A DNA stretch of 64,000 nt, taken from NCBI GenBank assembly GCA_963667715.1, contig OY763926.1:2542001-2606000 (forward strand). Direction: 5' to 3'. The position numbers and the translations under genes are program-made. The first letter of the stretch is position 1; every line of letters starts with the position of its first letter. The notes beneath the pieces are model-generated. The model did no database searches. It saw nothing but the letters and a program-made list of their open reading frames with translations, and was not told the DNA's origin. Source of the DNA: JAFGDI01 sp963667715. Its GTDB lineage: Bacteria > Planctomycetota > Phycisphaerae > Sedimentisphaerales > SM23-30. Shown one piece after another: positions 17,787 through 27,780 of the stretch.

Positions 17787-20447
17787 ATGGCAGATAACAG
17801 GTTAGGCACATACGATTTTGGCAGTATTGAACCAAAGTGGCAGAAATTCTGGGAAGAGAACAAGACTTTCAAAACACTTGACGACTACAGTAAGCCCAAA
17901 TATTATGTTTTGGACATGTTCCCTTACCCATCTGGTAACGGTTTGCACGTTGGCCACCCTGAAGGCTACACTGCCAGTGATATTGTCTCACGCTATAAAA
18001 GAATGAAAGGGTTCAATGTTCTGCACCCAATGGGCTTCGACGCATTTGGTCTGCCAGCAGAACAGTTTGCCGTAAAGACTGGTACCCACCCTGCCATTAC
18101 AACTGAAAAGAATGTAAATAATATCCGTAAGCAGATCAAAGAGCTAGGCTTTAGCTATGATTGGGATAGGGAAGTAAACACAACTGAGGTTGGATATTAC
18201 AAATGGACTCAATGGATATTCCTGAAGCTTTTCAATAGCTGGTACGATGCTGATATGCAAAAGGCCAGAGATATATCTGAGCTGCCAATACCAGAAGGTC
18301 TAACCGGCAAAGAAAAATCAGAATATATAGACAGCAAGCGTCTTGCCTATGAAGCAGAAACACCTGTAAACTGGTGTCCGGAACTTGGCACTGTTCTGGC
18401 TAACGAAGAAGTAATCGGCGGCGTTAGCGAACGCGGCGGCCACCCGGTAATACGTAAGCCTATGCGTCAATGGATGCTGAGAATTACTGCTTATGCGGAA
18501 AGACTTATTGATGATCTGGAAGGCCTTGACTGGGCGTATGGTATCAAAAAACTTCAGAGCGACTGGATAGGTAAGAGTATCGGTGCTGAAGTAGATTTCA
18601 AAGTACTCTTTGACCCAACAGAAATAGTGCCAAGCAAGCATCACACTATTAGAGTATTTACCACCAGACCCGACACTTTATATGGTGCAACATATATGGT
18701 TCTGGCACCTGAACATCATCTGGTAGACAGAATTTGCTCTGATCAACAGCGTTTTGAAGTTGAGAAATATAAACAACAGGCCTCAATGAAGAGTGACCTG
18801 GACAGAACTGATCTGGCGAAAGATAAGACTGGTGTATTTACCGGTGCTTACGCTATCAACCCGGTTAACGGCGAGCAGATCCCTGTTTGGATCAGTGACT
18901 ATGTACTGGCTAGCTATGGTACTGGTGCAATAATGTGTGTTCCCGGCCATGACGACCGCGATTATGAATTTGCGAAGAAATTTGAATTGCCGATTATTAA
19001 AGTGGTAGCTCCTGCTGATGGAAGCGAGTATGAGGGCTGTTTCACAGATTATGGCGTTGCGATAAACTCCGGCGATAATGATGGTACCCCTACAGCAGAA
19101 TTTAAGGATAAAATAACTGCCTGGCTGGAAGAACAAGGCCTAGGTTGTAAATCGGTCAACTATAAGCTGCGTGACTGGCTCTTTAGCCGTCAGCGTTACT
19201 GGGGCGAACCATTCCCAATAGCTCATAGTGATGAAGGTGAGATCGTGGCCATATCAGAAGATGAGCTGCCAGTGACATTGCCAGAAACCGAAAACTTCAA
19301 ACCATCGTCTGAGGGTGAATCTCCACTGGCGAATTGTACTGACTGGCTCTATTTTGAAAAGGACGGCAAGAAGTTCCGCCGTGAGACCAATACAATGCCA
19401 CAGTGGGCTGGCAGCTGCTGGTACTACCTCAGATATATTGACTCACAGAATAGCAATGCCCCATTTGACAAAGAAAAAGAAAACTACTGGATGCCGGTCG
19501 ATCTGTATATTGGTGGTGCAGAACACGCTGTTCTTCACCTGCTCTATTCCCGCTTCTGGCATAAGGTACTGTTTGACCTTGGTTATGTTACAACTGCTGA
19601 GCCTTTCCAGAAGCTGGTCAATCAAGGCATGATCCTTGGCCTAAGCTACAAGACTCAGGCCGGTCGTCTAATTGAAAACGATCTGGTCGAGGCCAAAGGC
19701 GGCAAGTTCTATCACAAAGAAACAGGTGAAGAACTGACTGAATTTACTGCTAAAATGAGTAAATCACTTAAAAACGTAGTAAATCCGGAAGATGTTATAA
19801 GTAAATACGGTGCCGACTCTATGCGTCTTTATGAAATGTTCATGGGGCCACTGGAAGCCAATAAACCATGGAACATGAATGGCGTCGAAGGTGTATTCCG
19901 CTTCCTGCAGAAATCATGGCGTATGATTATTGACGAAGAGACCGGAAATCTTAACCCGGCTATCTGTGATGCACCGCTGGACGATGCTAATGATAGATTG
20001 CTTAATAAGACTATTAAGAAAGTTGGCGAGGATGTTGAAGGATTCAGCTTCAATACCGCAATCAGCCAGATGATGATCTTCGCAAATGAATTCAGCAAGC
20101 TCGAAAAACGTAATAAGTCAGCAATGGAACAGTTTGTCCTGTTACTTGCTCCTTTCGCCCCACACCTGGCTGAAGAGCTATGGGACAAACTAGGCCACAG
20201 CGACACGCTGAGCTATGAACCATGGCCAACATATGACACAAATAAGCTTGAAGATCCTGAGATTCAGCTTGTCGTACAGATTAATGGTAAAGTTCGCGAT
20301 AAACTAATTGTACCAGCAGATTCTGACGATGATACTATTACTCAGATAGCTTGTGCCAGCGAAAAGATCCAGAAAAGCCTGGAAGGTAAAGTTATTCTCA
20401 ATACCATAGTTATAAAGAAAAAGCTAGTTAACATTGTTGCAATCTAA
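17787..20447 (+). CDS. leuS: Leucyl-tRNA synthetase
   Basis: An 886-residue class I synthetase of standard length. The HIGH-type motif appears as YPSGNGLHVGHPEGY (about 46-60), the editing CP1 domain contains TTRPDTLYGATYM and GTGAIMCVPGHDDRD, and the KMSKS loop is present (AKMSKSLKNVVNP, near 655). A C-terminal anticodon-binding region ends with the small IQLVVQINGKVRDK domain. It charges tRNA-Leu with leucine and edits mischarged products. AAGG lies about 10 bases before the ATG. It is followed after 62 bases by uppP in the same direction, possibly as one transcript. Confidence 0.97.
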   Translation: MADNRLGTYDFGSIEPKWQKFWEENKTFKTLDDYSKPKYYVLDMFPYPSGNGLHVGHPEGYTASDIVSRYKRMKGFNVLHPMGFDAFGLPAEQFAVKTGTHPAITTEKNVNNIRKQIKELGFSYDWDREVNTTEVGYYKWTQWIFLKLFNSWYDADMQKARDISELPIPEGLTGKEKSEYIDSKRLAYEAETPVNWCPELGTVLANEEVIGGVSERGGHPVIRKPMRQWMLRITAYAERLIDDLEGLDWAYGIKKLQSDWIGKSIGAEVDFKVLFDPTEIVPSKHHTIRVFTTRPDTLYGATYMVLAPEHHLVDRICSDQQRFEVEKYKQQASMKSDLDRTDLAKDKTGVFTGAYAINPVNGEQIPVWISDYVLASYGTGAIMCVPGHDDRDYEFAKKFELPIIKVVAPADGSEYEGCFTDYGVAINSGDNDGTPTAEFKDKITAWLEEQGLGCKSVNYKLRDWLFSRQRYWGEPFPIAHSDEGEIVAISEDELPVTLPETENFKPSSEGESPLANCTDWLYFEKDGKKFRRETNTMPQWAGSCWYYLRYIDSQNSNAPFDKEKENYWMPVDLYIGGAEHAVLHLLYSRFWHKVLFDLGYVTTAEPFQKLVNQGMILGLSYKTQAGRLIENDLVEAKGGKFYHKETGEELTEFTAKMSKSLKNVVNPEDVISKYGADSMRLYEMFMGPLEANKPWNMNGVEGVFRFLQKSWRMIIDEETGNLNPAICDAPLDDANDRLLNKTIKKVGEDVEGFSFNTAISQMMIFANEFSKLEKRNKSAMEQFVLLLAPFAPHLAEELWDKLGHSDTLSYEPWPTYDTNKLEDPEIQLVVQINGKVRDKLIVPADSDDDTITQIACASEKIQKSLEGKVILNTIVIKKKLVNIVAI

Positions 20448-20509
20448 AAGAAACCTTTCAGCTTGTTGTATAGGCTGGGTAGTATATTATAATTAGGAAT
20501 TATGCTTTT

Positions 20510-21385
20510 ATGGACCTGACATACTTAAATGCAATAATCATGGGTATCATACAGGGACTTACAGAGTTTCTGCCGGTTTCATCCAGCGGACATCTGGTAA
20601 TGTTCCAGCACCTGTGGGGCATTGACCCGGAGCAGCCGCAAATGATCATTTTTGATCTGGCTGTACATGTTGGTACTGTTGCATCTATTCTGTATTACTA
20701 CCGCAATAGCATTACAAAATTTTTACTTGGCCTAAACCGAGACAAGGCTGGCCTGCTCCAGCCTCGGCAACTATACAATAGCAGTCCTAGTTGGAGATTC
20801 TTAGCACTGTCTTTTGCGGCTATGTTTGCCACGGCAGTATTTTACGTTGGAACAAAAGTCATAGGTAAGATAGCTGGCGAAACGGACGGTAAAGACATTT
20901 TCGACCTGGCTTTTGGTAATCCTAATGTGGTTTCTATCTTATGGCTGGTTACTGCTGCTGTACTGATTGTTACAGACAAAAAACGGAAAACCAGACGAGG
21001 CTTGAAGCATTTTACGATCATTTGTGCATTAATAATTGGTTTTGCTCAGGGGATAGCCACTTTACCGGGTATTTCTCGCAGCGGTTCAACTATTTGTGCC
21101 TGTGTTCTACTTGGGCTGCACAGAAGATGGGCTGGAGAATTCAGTTTTCTGATCGGTGTAATGGCAATTGTCGGAGCAACCTTGCTTGAGGGAATAAAGT
21201 TCTTTTCTGAGCAAAATGCGGCTCTGCCATGGGGGCCAGTTATAATTGGCTCTATAGTTAGCGGCTTAGTTGGCTTTATGGCACTTAGCCTGCTGCTGTG
21301 GGCTGTCCGAAAAGCCAAACTCAAAGTTTTTGCTGTTTATCTTGTTATTATAGCTATAAGTTCACTGGTTTATTTTAACCTTTGA
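20510..21385 (+). CDS. uppP: Undecaprenyl-diphosphatase (UppP/BacA)
   Basis: A 291-residue polytopic membrane protein with both UppP signatures: GLTEFLPVSSSGHLV (about 16-30) and LPGISRSGSTI (about 184-194). It dephosphorylates undecaprenyl pyrophosphate to recycle the lipid carrier for peptidoglycan and surface polysaccharides. AGGA lies about 11 bases before the ATG. A strong terminator follows at 21411-21441, so leuS and uppP may form a two-gene unit. Confidence 0.96.
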   Translation: MDLTYLNAIIMGIIQGLTEFLPVSSSGHLVMFQHLWGIDPEQPQMIIFDLAVHVGTVASILYYYRNSITKFLLGLNRDKAGLLQPRQLYNSSPSWRFLALSFAAMFATAVFYVGTKVIGKIAGETDGKDIFDLAFGNPNVVSILWLVTAAVLIVTDKKRKTRRGLKHFTIICALIIGFAQGIATLPGISRSGSTICACVLLGLHRRWAGEFSFLIGVMAIVGATLLEGIKFFSEQNAALPWGPVIIGSIVSGLVGFMALSLLLWAVRKAKLKVFAVYLVIIAISSLVYFNL

Positions 21386-21410
21386 GATAATATATAATTG
21401 AATTATCACT

Positions 21411-21443
21411 AAGGCTGTGTTGTTTTGGCACAGCCTTTTTTTT
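21411..21443 (+). terminator. Rho-independent terminator after uppP
   Basis: AAGGCTGTG (21411-21419) pairs with CACAGCCTT (21429-21437) around a 9-base loop, followed by a T-run to 21443. Confidence 0.9.
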
Positions 21444-21549
21444 ATATTCCTCCCATTACAGACACCAGTAATTTAACACATAACAGCAGCTATTATTTGA
21501 CTTCTGTTATTAAATGTTAAATAATAGTATTAGCTAACAATCTTTTAAT

Positions 21550-23028
21550 ATGGCTGATATTATGAAAAAATACGAAACAGTAATAGAACGAGTATCAAAC
21601 CTGATAAATAATGGGACCCTCAAAGAAGGTGACAAACTCCCCAGTGTCAGACAGATGGCACAACAGATGTCGCTGGGGATAATGACAGTGTTAGACGCAT
21701 ATCGTAGAATGGAGGCGAGAGGGCTTATCGAGAGTCTGCCTCGCAGCGGATATATTGTTCGACCACCATCACTGCAAAAACCAGCTAACATCATAAAATT
21801 ACCTGAAGCAAGAATTGGCAATATTACCGTTCAGGAAAAAACGGTTCAAATACCAGCTGAAGTCGAAGAGCTTTTCAGAGCTGTGGTTCAGCCTGATATG
21901 GTAGCTCTCGGTGCGGGGCTGCCAGACCCTGGTGATTTGCCAAGTGAGGAACTAAGTCTCGCACTGGCTAGAGCGGCTCGTACCTGGCCGATGGAGAATA
22001 ATCAATATTATCTGGGATTTGGCGACCAGCAGTTGGCAACAGAGCTTGGCAAATGGATGGTTAATACAGGCTGCAGCCCGTTACCAGATGAAATCACCAT
22101 AACTCAGGGAATAACTCAGGCACTGAATCTAGCCTTGCGTGCTATAAGTAAACCCGGAGATACCATACTGGTAGAGTCACCTGGCTATTATGGTTTTTAC
22201 ACTATACTAGAATACCTCAATCTTAAAGCTGTTGAAGTGCCCGTTGAACCGTCTTGCGGGATATCTATACCTGAACTAACTAAAATACTTAAAAAAGGTG
22301 TCAGACCCAAAGCACTGATATGTTCACCAACATTTTCTAATCCTACCGGCGCTGTAATTCCCGGCGAGAACCGGCAGAAACTGATTGAACTCTCTCAAAA
22401 ATATAACTTCATTATTATTGAAGATGATACTTATGGTGAACTATATTTTAGCTCACACCGCCCTTTTCCACCACTGAAAGCTTTGGCACCAGAAGATATT
22501 ATATATCTGGGCAGTTTTAGCAAACTGTTTGCGCCTGGTTATCGCATAGGCTGGGCTGCGGCGGGAAGGTACACAGACGATCTGAGACGATGCTATAGTA
22601 TGGCAATTCTGGCAAGCCCACCGGTACTGCAAAAGGCTGTAGCTGATTATTTGAAACGCGGCGGCGTTCGCCAGCATTTACGCAGATTAAGGGAAAAGTA
22701 CCATAATAATACTCTCACTTTCCAAGGTATCATTGCCGAGAGCTTTCCAGAAGGAACACGCACTGCTGACCCTGCCGGCGGACATTATCTCTGGCTTGAG
22801 CTGCCGAAAAAATGTGATGCAGTGGCGATCACCAGAGAAGCCATGAAGCAAAAAGTATCAGCCGCGCCAGGTGTGTTGTTTTCCTCTCGCCGACACTATA
22901 AGAACTATATGAGACTGAATTGCGGATTGAAATGTACTGAAAAGGTTATAAACGCTATCAAAACAATTGGTAAGTTGGCTAAGGAAGATATACAAACCAG
23001 CAAGCCACAAATATCTGCTACCGGCTAA
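21550..23028 (+). CDS. MocR-type regulator: GntR winged helix fused to class I aminotransferase
   Basis: A 492-residue fusion protein. Residues about 5-75 form a GntR winged-helix DNA-binding domain (KLPSVRQMAQQMSLGIMTVLDAYRRMEARGLI). A linker follows, then a fold-type I aminotransferase domain: SPTFSNPTGAVI (PLP-binding Asn), IIEDDTYGELYF (Asp contacting the PLP pyridine) and YLGSFSKLFAPGYRIGW with the Schiff-base Lys. MocR proteins usually sense PLP or amino-amine compounds and often control PLP, GABA or taurine genes. No such target is adjacent; it is a single gene between two terminators. An alternative start four codons later (MKKYETV) is possible, as neither has a clear ribosome binding site. 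Confidence 0.9.
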   Translation: MADIMKKYETVIERVSNLINNGTLKEGDKLPSVRQMAQQMSLGIMTVLDAYRRMEARGLIESLPRSGYIVRPPSLQKPANIIKLPEARIGNITVQEKTVQIPAEVEELFRAVVQPDMVALGAGLPDPGDLPSEELSLALARAARTWPMENNQYYLGFGDQQLATELGKWMVNTGCSPLPDEITITQGITQALNLALRAISKPGDTILVESPGYYGFYTILEYLNLKAVEVPVEPSCGISIPELTKILKKGVRPKALICSPTFSNPTGAVIPGENRQKLIELSQKYNFIIIEDDTYGELYFSSHRPFPPLKALAPEDIIYLGSFSKLFAPGYRIGWAAAGRYTDDLRRCYSMAILASPPVLQKAVADYLKRGGVRQHLRRLREKYHNNTLTFQGIIAESFPEGTRTADPAGGHYLWLELPKKCDAVAITREAMKQKVSAAPGVLFSSRRHYKNYMRLNCGLKCTEKVINAIKTIGKLAKEDIQTSKPQISATG

Positions 23029-23031
23029 TTA

Positions 23032-23091
23032 AAATAGGATCAGTCGCCATTAGCCAGTAAATATACTGCCAAATGGCGACTGATCCTATTT
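23032..23091. terminator. Bidirectional terminator with 20-bp perfect stem
   Basis: Bases 23032-23051 pair perfectly with 23072-23091 (core GGATCAGTCGCCATT) around a 20-base loop. It sits between the convergent MocR-type gene and sulfatase gene and probably stops transcription from both sides. The unusually long perfect stem could also act as a stable RNA 3' end. Confidence 0.85.
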
Positions 23092-23114
23092 ATACAATAT
23101 CAAGTCAGAATTGG

Positions 23115-24881
23115 CTATCTGTTTCTATTTGGTTTTGGATAGGCCATAGCTCTCAAGGCCCACTTATGCCATTTATCAGCCATTTCTTTTACCTTTTCCG
23201 GGTATTTTCCGGAAAGATCATTCAGCTCTGCCCGGTCTTGCGGTATATTAAACAGCTCCCATCCGTCTAAAGGCAGTACTTCAACAGCGTCCCAGCGTTC
23301 TGCATGGTTAAAGGCTTTAGAAACCAGCTTCCAATCTCCCATGCGAATGGCTCTATTACCTTCGTGTTCCCAATATAGCGCTTCACGATCTAAAGGTTTA
23401 TCACTGTTAAATGCCGGTGCCAGACTCACACCTTCCATTGGATGGATCTTATTGCCGTTATACTCTATTGGATAATCTGCATTACCTAGGTCAACGCAGG
23501 TTGCCATAATATCCATCAATTGACTGGTTTGCGACCTTAGCTTGCCATTGTATTTTTTATCAATGCCAGCTGGCCAGTGGACAATAAGCGGAGTTGAAAT
23601 ACCACCCTCATGTGTCCAGTGTTTGTACTGGCGAAATGGAGTATTTGATACATTAGCCCAATTCTGGCCACAAGAAATATATGTGCCGTCACCACCTGGC
23701 ATAGCACTTTTACCGCCAATAACAGGTCTACCATCACGAGTATACATAGGAGGAATAAATCTATCCTGCTGCTCTTCTGGGGACATTGGCTTTTTAGCTG
23801 GCATATACCAGTTTTTGGTTGGGCCACGGCCAATATTTTCAGCACAGGCTCCATTATCCTGCAAGAAAAAGATAATTGTATTATCTAATTGGCCATTTTC
23901 CTCCAAAGTATCAACTATACGGCCAATCCCCTGATCCATTCTATCGATCATTGCTGCGTATACTTCCATACAGCGAGCTTCCCAGGCCTTATACTCACAA
24001 TCGTCCCAGTTACCAACTGTCTCTGTATACTTGCAGTTTTGTTCTATCACACCTAGCTTCTTCATTTTTTCAAACCTGGCACGACGGATAGCATCATAGC
24101 CGACATCGTATTTGCCATGATACTTTTCAATATCCTCTTCCAAAGCATGAAGCGGCCAATGAGCTGCGGTATATGCAACATAAGAAAAGAACGGCTTATC
24201 TGGAGACTCTTCATGTTGTTCATTTATGAAGCGAATAGTATTATCTGTTACAGCGTCAGTATAATAATATTTTTCCGGTTTATAATCAAGGTCAGCATAA
24301 GCCGATATTCTTGTATTGCCACGTACCAATGTCTGAGGGTCATAAAAACTACCAGCACCTCTAAGTGTGCCGTAACATTTTTCAAAACCTCTCTGCACCG
24401 GCCAATTGCTGATATCACCATCGGGATCGAAGATAAAACTATTAACATGCCATTTACCTGTCATAAAAGTATTATAACCACCTGCCTTCATAACTTCAGC
24501 AATTGTAACACATTTTTTATTGATCTTGCCACTATAAGCCTCAACATGCTCATCGGTTTCCATATGACCAATTCCGGTCTGATGCGGGAATAGGCCGGTA
24601 AGCAAGGAAGCTCTGGTTGGACAACAGCGAGCACCATTATAAAACTGAGTAAAACGTAAGCCACGTGCCGCCAATTTATCAAGATTCGGGGTATGTATCT
24701 CACTACCGTAACAGCCCAAATCAGAATACCCCATATCATCTGACATGATAAGCAGAACATTCGGCCTCTTATCAACTGCCTTCTCTGCTACCGGTTTACC
24801 AGAAACAAAGCGGGTAAAAACTGCAGATACCCCCACAAATAACGACGCACTTAAACCAAATCTGGTTAAAAATCTATTCAT
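23115..24881 (-). CDS. Secreted formylglycine-dependent sulfatase (family S1)
   Basis: An arylsulfatase-type enzyme of 588 residues from the preferred start. The frame is open to 24950, but the ATG at 24879-24881 follows AAAGGAAAGGG and begins MNRFLTRFGLSASLFVG, a proper export signal. The core begins PNVLLIMSDDMGYSDLGCYG (metal-binding Asp pair). The activation site is GARCCPTRASLLTG: Cys86 fits the C-x-P-x-R motif and would be oxidised to formylglycine. Later HWP and GDWKLV elements also match S1 sulfatases. It removes sulfate esters from glycans. It is downstream of a GH2 gene in the same direction, with a hairpin between them. No sulfatase-maturing enzyme is in the window. Confidence 0.93.
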   Translation of the reverse strand: MNRFLTRFGLSASLFVGVSAVFTRFVSGKPVAEKAVDKRPNVLLIMSDDMGYSDLGCYGSEIHTPNLDKLAARGLRFTQFYNGARCCPTRASLLTGLFPHQTGIGHMETDEHVEAYSGKINKKCVTIAEVMKAGGYNTFMTGKWHVNSFIFDPDGDISNWPVQRGFEKCYGTLRGAGSFYDPQTLVRGNTRISAYADLDYKPEKYYYTDAVTDNTIRFINEQHEESPDKPFFSYVAYTAAHWPLHALEEDIEKYHGKYDVGYDAIRRARFEKMKKLGVIEQNCKYTETVGNWDDCEYKAWEARCMEVYAAMIDRMDQGIGRIVDTLEENGQLDNTIIFFLQDNGACAENIGRGPTKNWYMPAKKPMSPEEQQDRFIPPMYTRDGRPVIGGKSAMPGGDGTYISCGQNWANVSNTPFRQYKHWTHEGGISTPLIVHWPAGIDKKYNGKLRSQTSQLMDIMATCVDLGNADYPIEYNGNKIHPMEGVSLAPAFNSDKPLDREALYWEHEGNRAIRMGDWKLVSKAFNHAERWDAVEVLPLDGWELFNIPQDRAELNDLSGKYPEKVKEMADKWHKWALRAMAYPKPNRNR

Positions 24882-24925
24882 TGACCCTTTCCTTTTTATT
24901 AATACCGCACTATTGAAACGAATAA

Positions 24926-24962
24926 AAGGTCGGCAGCTGATATACAACATGCCGCCGACCTT
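24926..24962 (-). terminator. Hairpin with U-tract between GH2 and sulfatase genes
   Basis: AAGGTCGGC (24926-24934) pairs with GCCGACCTT (24954-24962), with a 19-base loop. On the minus strand the 3' arm ends in TTTTATT, like a rho-independent terminator. It lies only 44 bases upstream of the sulfatase start, so it may partly terminate GH2 transcripts and set lower sulfatase expression. Confidence 0.65.
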
Positions 24963-24984
24963 AAACTACTAACATTTACCAACT

Positions 24985-27780
24985 TTATTTAATAGCAAAT
25001 ACTATAGTTGGATCGAGCATATAGCGACCAAACTTATCGCCATAAATTGCAATACCACCTGGCAACGAATCGTCAACAGCAATACGCAGAACGATCTCAC
25101 CGGCAGCTTCTGCTGCAGCTAAAGATTCTTCAGTAAATACTGAGCTAAGCAAGTAGCCGTAAGAACCAGCTTCTCTTAGCTTCTTGTCTTGCAGCTGACT
25201 ATGCCATGACAGTATGCCTCTATGGTCAGCAGGATCATCAGGTAGATCGAACCTGCCAATAACCTTGCCAGCAGCACTTACTGTAACAGCTGACTGGTAT
25301 TTTACCTCGTCAGTCATAGCGTAAGCGTTTGGAAGTTTAACTGGGTCATGTGTACCGCCGCCACGCATGAAGTCGCCTTCTTCAACCTTGGCACCAACAA
25401 CATCCTTGCCGAAGAGCTCTTTGGCAGATGCTTCCATCTTAAATACTGCACTAGTTATATCTGAGGCTTTTAGCCCTTCCGGCCATGCAATATGATATTC
25501 CAGATAACCAGCACCTGCTGCGTTAACCTTTAAGCCGTCAAGTACATCCCAAAGACGAACTGAAAAATCACCTGAAGTATAGCTTTTCGGTGCAAAACGG
25601 ATAATGCGTTTTCTGACACCATCTTCAATAACAGTCTCATCACGAGGCAGGACACCATCACGCACATCAAAAGTAACAAAGTTATGCTGTACAATATCGC
25701 CAGCACTATTTTCAAGTACCATTGCCAAAACAGCAACTGCCGGCTTAGACGGCATAGTAACCGCCAAAGGTTCAAGCTCTGACTGCATCCAAGCCTTATA
25801 CGGAAGCTCTTTACTAAACGTTGAATAGCTTTCACGTTCACCAAATGAATCCCAGCCGTAAAGTTCACATTTCAAGGTAAGCTTATCGCCCATAGGCTTA
25901 TCTGTCATTGAAGACAAATGCAGCGGTACTGATACCTTCTCGCCAGGTGTAACGGTATGACAAACGCCAACACCAGGAGATAAATATATCGGGCTGTGCC
26001 AGTCATTCAGCGACATGCCGTCAACCAGTTCTTCTACGCCAGTATATTTCATACTGCGATCAAATCTATAGTAACCATTCCACTCGTTAATAACATCATG
26101 ATGTTCAGTATAAAGCCAACCACACATCTTTGGATGACGGCGGAACTCATTCATCATTAGATGATAGTCCCAGCTCCAGTCTACATCGCCGGTACTGCCC
26201 TCATAGCCCCAAACGTTACCACACTCACTATTCATCATTGGATCGCCATCCTGCTTATTGTCGCCAATATAGCTATGGCCTGAACCGGGATAGGTTTGCT
26301 TGCATACATCATCAAGGAACTCACGCCAATCGTAACCCGGGCGATATGCATGCCAGGAATTTATATCTGTTTCAACATGATCCCAATTACAGGTAGAGTT
26401 TTCTTCTACCAGTCTGGTAGGGTCAAGACTCTTGGTCAGATGATACATATCGCGTACCCATTCCTGAGTTTCTGGCAGATATTTATGGTCATCACCTGTC
26501 TTGAGACCCCATGTTTCATTAAAATCGATCCAAGAGAAAATACTAGGATGATTAAAGTCGCGTTTAACCATACGTCGCATAGTATATTCAGATTCAGCAC
26601 GAGCTTTTGGCCCTGGTTCGCCCCAGAAATTCGGAACGTCAGCCATAATAAGCAGACCAAGCTTATCAGCCCAATAGAGCTTGCGAGGAACTTCAACCTT
26701 GATATGGATACGGTTACCATTGAGACCGATACGGCGAGATCGAAGGATCTCATCACGCATGAACTCATCGCTAGGGAAGGTATAATAACCATCTTCATGG
26801 TACGACTGATCTAAACATAGCTGAAGATAGATCGGCTTATTATTTAGAGCTATATATGGGATATCGGTTCCGGGAAGTTTTACCACACTGATTTTACGCA
26901 TACCAAAATAAGTATCAACGGTATCAGTTGTAGCACCATCACTAACTTTTGCCTTAACTTCATACAAAAATGGATCTTCAAGCGACCAGAGATGTGCCTG
27001 TGGGATTGCAACAGAGAATTCCAGCTCTTTTACACCAGCCTGTATCGGCTCACTAACAGTCTGCAAACCAGATTCTTCTGCAAATTCAAGAATCATTTCA
27101 CTATCTCTGGCTGTAGCTTTATTTAACTCGGCCTTTACTGTCACCTTGCCATTGTCAATATCTGGGTAATAATGGATAGTTTCAATAGCCAGCTCTGGGC
27201 GAGCTTCCAGGTATACTGTCTGCCAGATACCAGCGGCTCTGCCATAGCCCTGCTTACCTTCCAACTTAAATGGGTGCGGCGTGTCATCTACCCGCAGTGT
27301 AAGAGTCTGCTCTGAGCCCCACTTAATATCTGTAAGTTCAAATTCAAACGGTGTGTAGCCCCCTTGATGTGAGCCCAGCTCTTTACCGTCAAACCAGCCT
27401 TTACTTATCCAGTCACTTGCACCAACTACAACAAATACCTTTTTGCCTTTCCAGTCAGCAGGAACTGTTATCTTGCGCGAATACCAACCAATGTCAGCTT
27501 CATCTTTAATACCAGATAGCTCTGAGCCCCATGGGAAAGGAACCAAGATATCTTTGGTAAAGGCTTTATTGCCAGCAAACCAACTCTCTGATTCACCAAC
27601 ATTGGCCTTATCAAACTCAAACTGCCACTTACCATTAAGATTGAGCCAATCCGCCCTCATAAAATCTGGACGCGGATGCTCAGGAAGCGGAATATCAGCA
27701 GAATAAACACTGGAACCTAAAAACAGCATTAAAAAGGTAGAGATAACCAATTTAATACCAAACTGCTTTGATCGTTTCAT
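24985..27780 (-). CDS. Secreted GH2 family glycoside hydrolase
   Basis: A 931-residue enzyme with signal peptide (FGIKLVISTFLMLFLGSSVYS). The N-terminal sugar-binding domain (about 45-195) contains WLNLNGKWQFEFD and GYGRAAGIWQTVYLEARP, a typical GH2 order. An immunoglobulin-like domain follows, then a TIM barrel with IDFNETWG (Glu422, acid/base) and MMNSECGN (Glu519, candidate nucleophile). A long C-terminal part of beta domains may bind carbohydrate. GH2 covers beta-galactosidase, beta-glucuronidase, beta-mannosidase and others, and I cannot choose by eye. The adjacent sulfatase suggests a sulfated polysaccharide substrate. It is divergent from the Rrf2 gene. Confidence 0.9.
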   Translation of the reverse strand: MKRSKQFGIKLVISTFLMLFLGSSVYSADIPLPEHPRPDFMRADWLNLNGKWQFEFDKANVGESESWFAGNKAFTKDILVPFPWGSELSGIKDEADIGWYSRKITVPADWKGKKVFVVVGASDWISKGWFDGKELGSHQGGYTPFEFELTDIKWGSEQTLTLRVDDTPHPFKLEGKQGYGRAAGIWQTVYLEARPELAIETIHYYPDIDNGKVTVKAELNKATARDSEMILEFAEESGLQTVSEPIQAGVKELEFSVAIPQAHLWSLEDPFLYEVKAKVSDGATTDTVDTYFGMRKISVVKLPGTDIPYIALNNKPIYLQLCLDQSYHEDGYYTFPSDEFMRDEILRSRRIGLNGNRIHIKVEVPRKLYWADKLGLLIMADVPNFWGEPGPKARAESEYTMRRMVKRDFNHPSIFSWIDFNETWGLKTGDDHKYLPETQEWVRDMYHLTKSLDPTRLVEENSTCNWDHVETDINSWHAYRPGYDWREFLDDVCKQTYPGSGHSYIGDNKQDGDPMMNSECGNVWGYEGSTGDVDWSWDYHLMMNEFRRHPKMCGWLYTEHHDVINEWNGYYRFDRSMKYTGVEELVDGMSLNDWHSPIYLSPGVGVCHTVTPGEKVSVPLHLSSMTDKPMGDKLTLKCELYGWDSFGERESYSTFSKELPYKAWMQSELEPLAVTMPSKPAVAVLAMVLENSAGDIVQHNFVTFDVRDGVLPRDETVIEDGVRKRIIRFAPKSYTSGDFSVRLWDVLDGLKVNAAGAGYLEYHIAWPEGLKASDITSAVFKMEASAKELFGKDVVGAKVEEGDFMRGGGTHDPVKLPNAYAMTDEVKYQSAVTVSAAGKVIGRFDLPDDPADHRGILSWHSQLQDKKLREAGSYGYLLSSVFTEESLAAAEAAGEIVLRIAVDDSLPGGIAIYGDKFGRYMLDPTIVFAIK

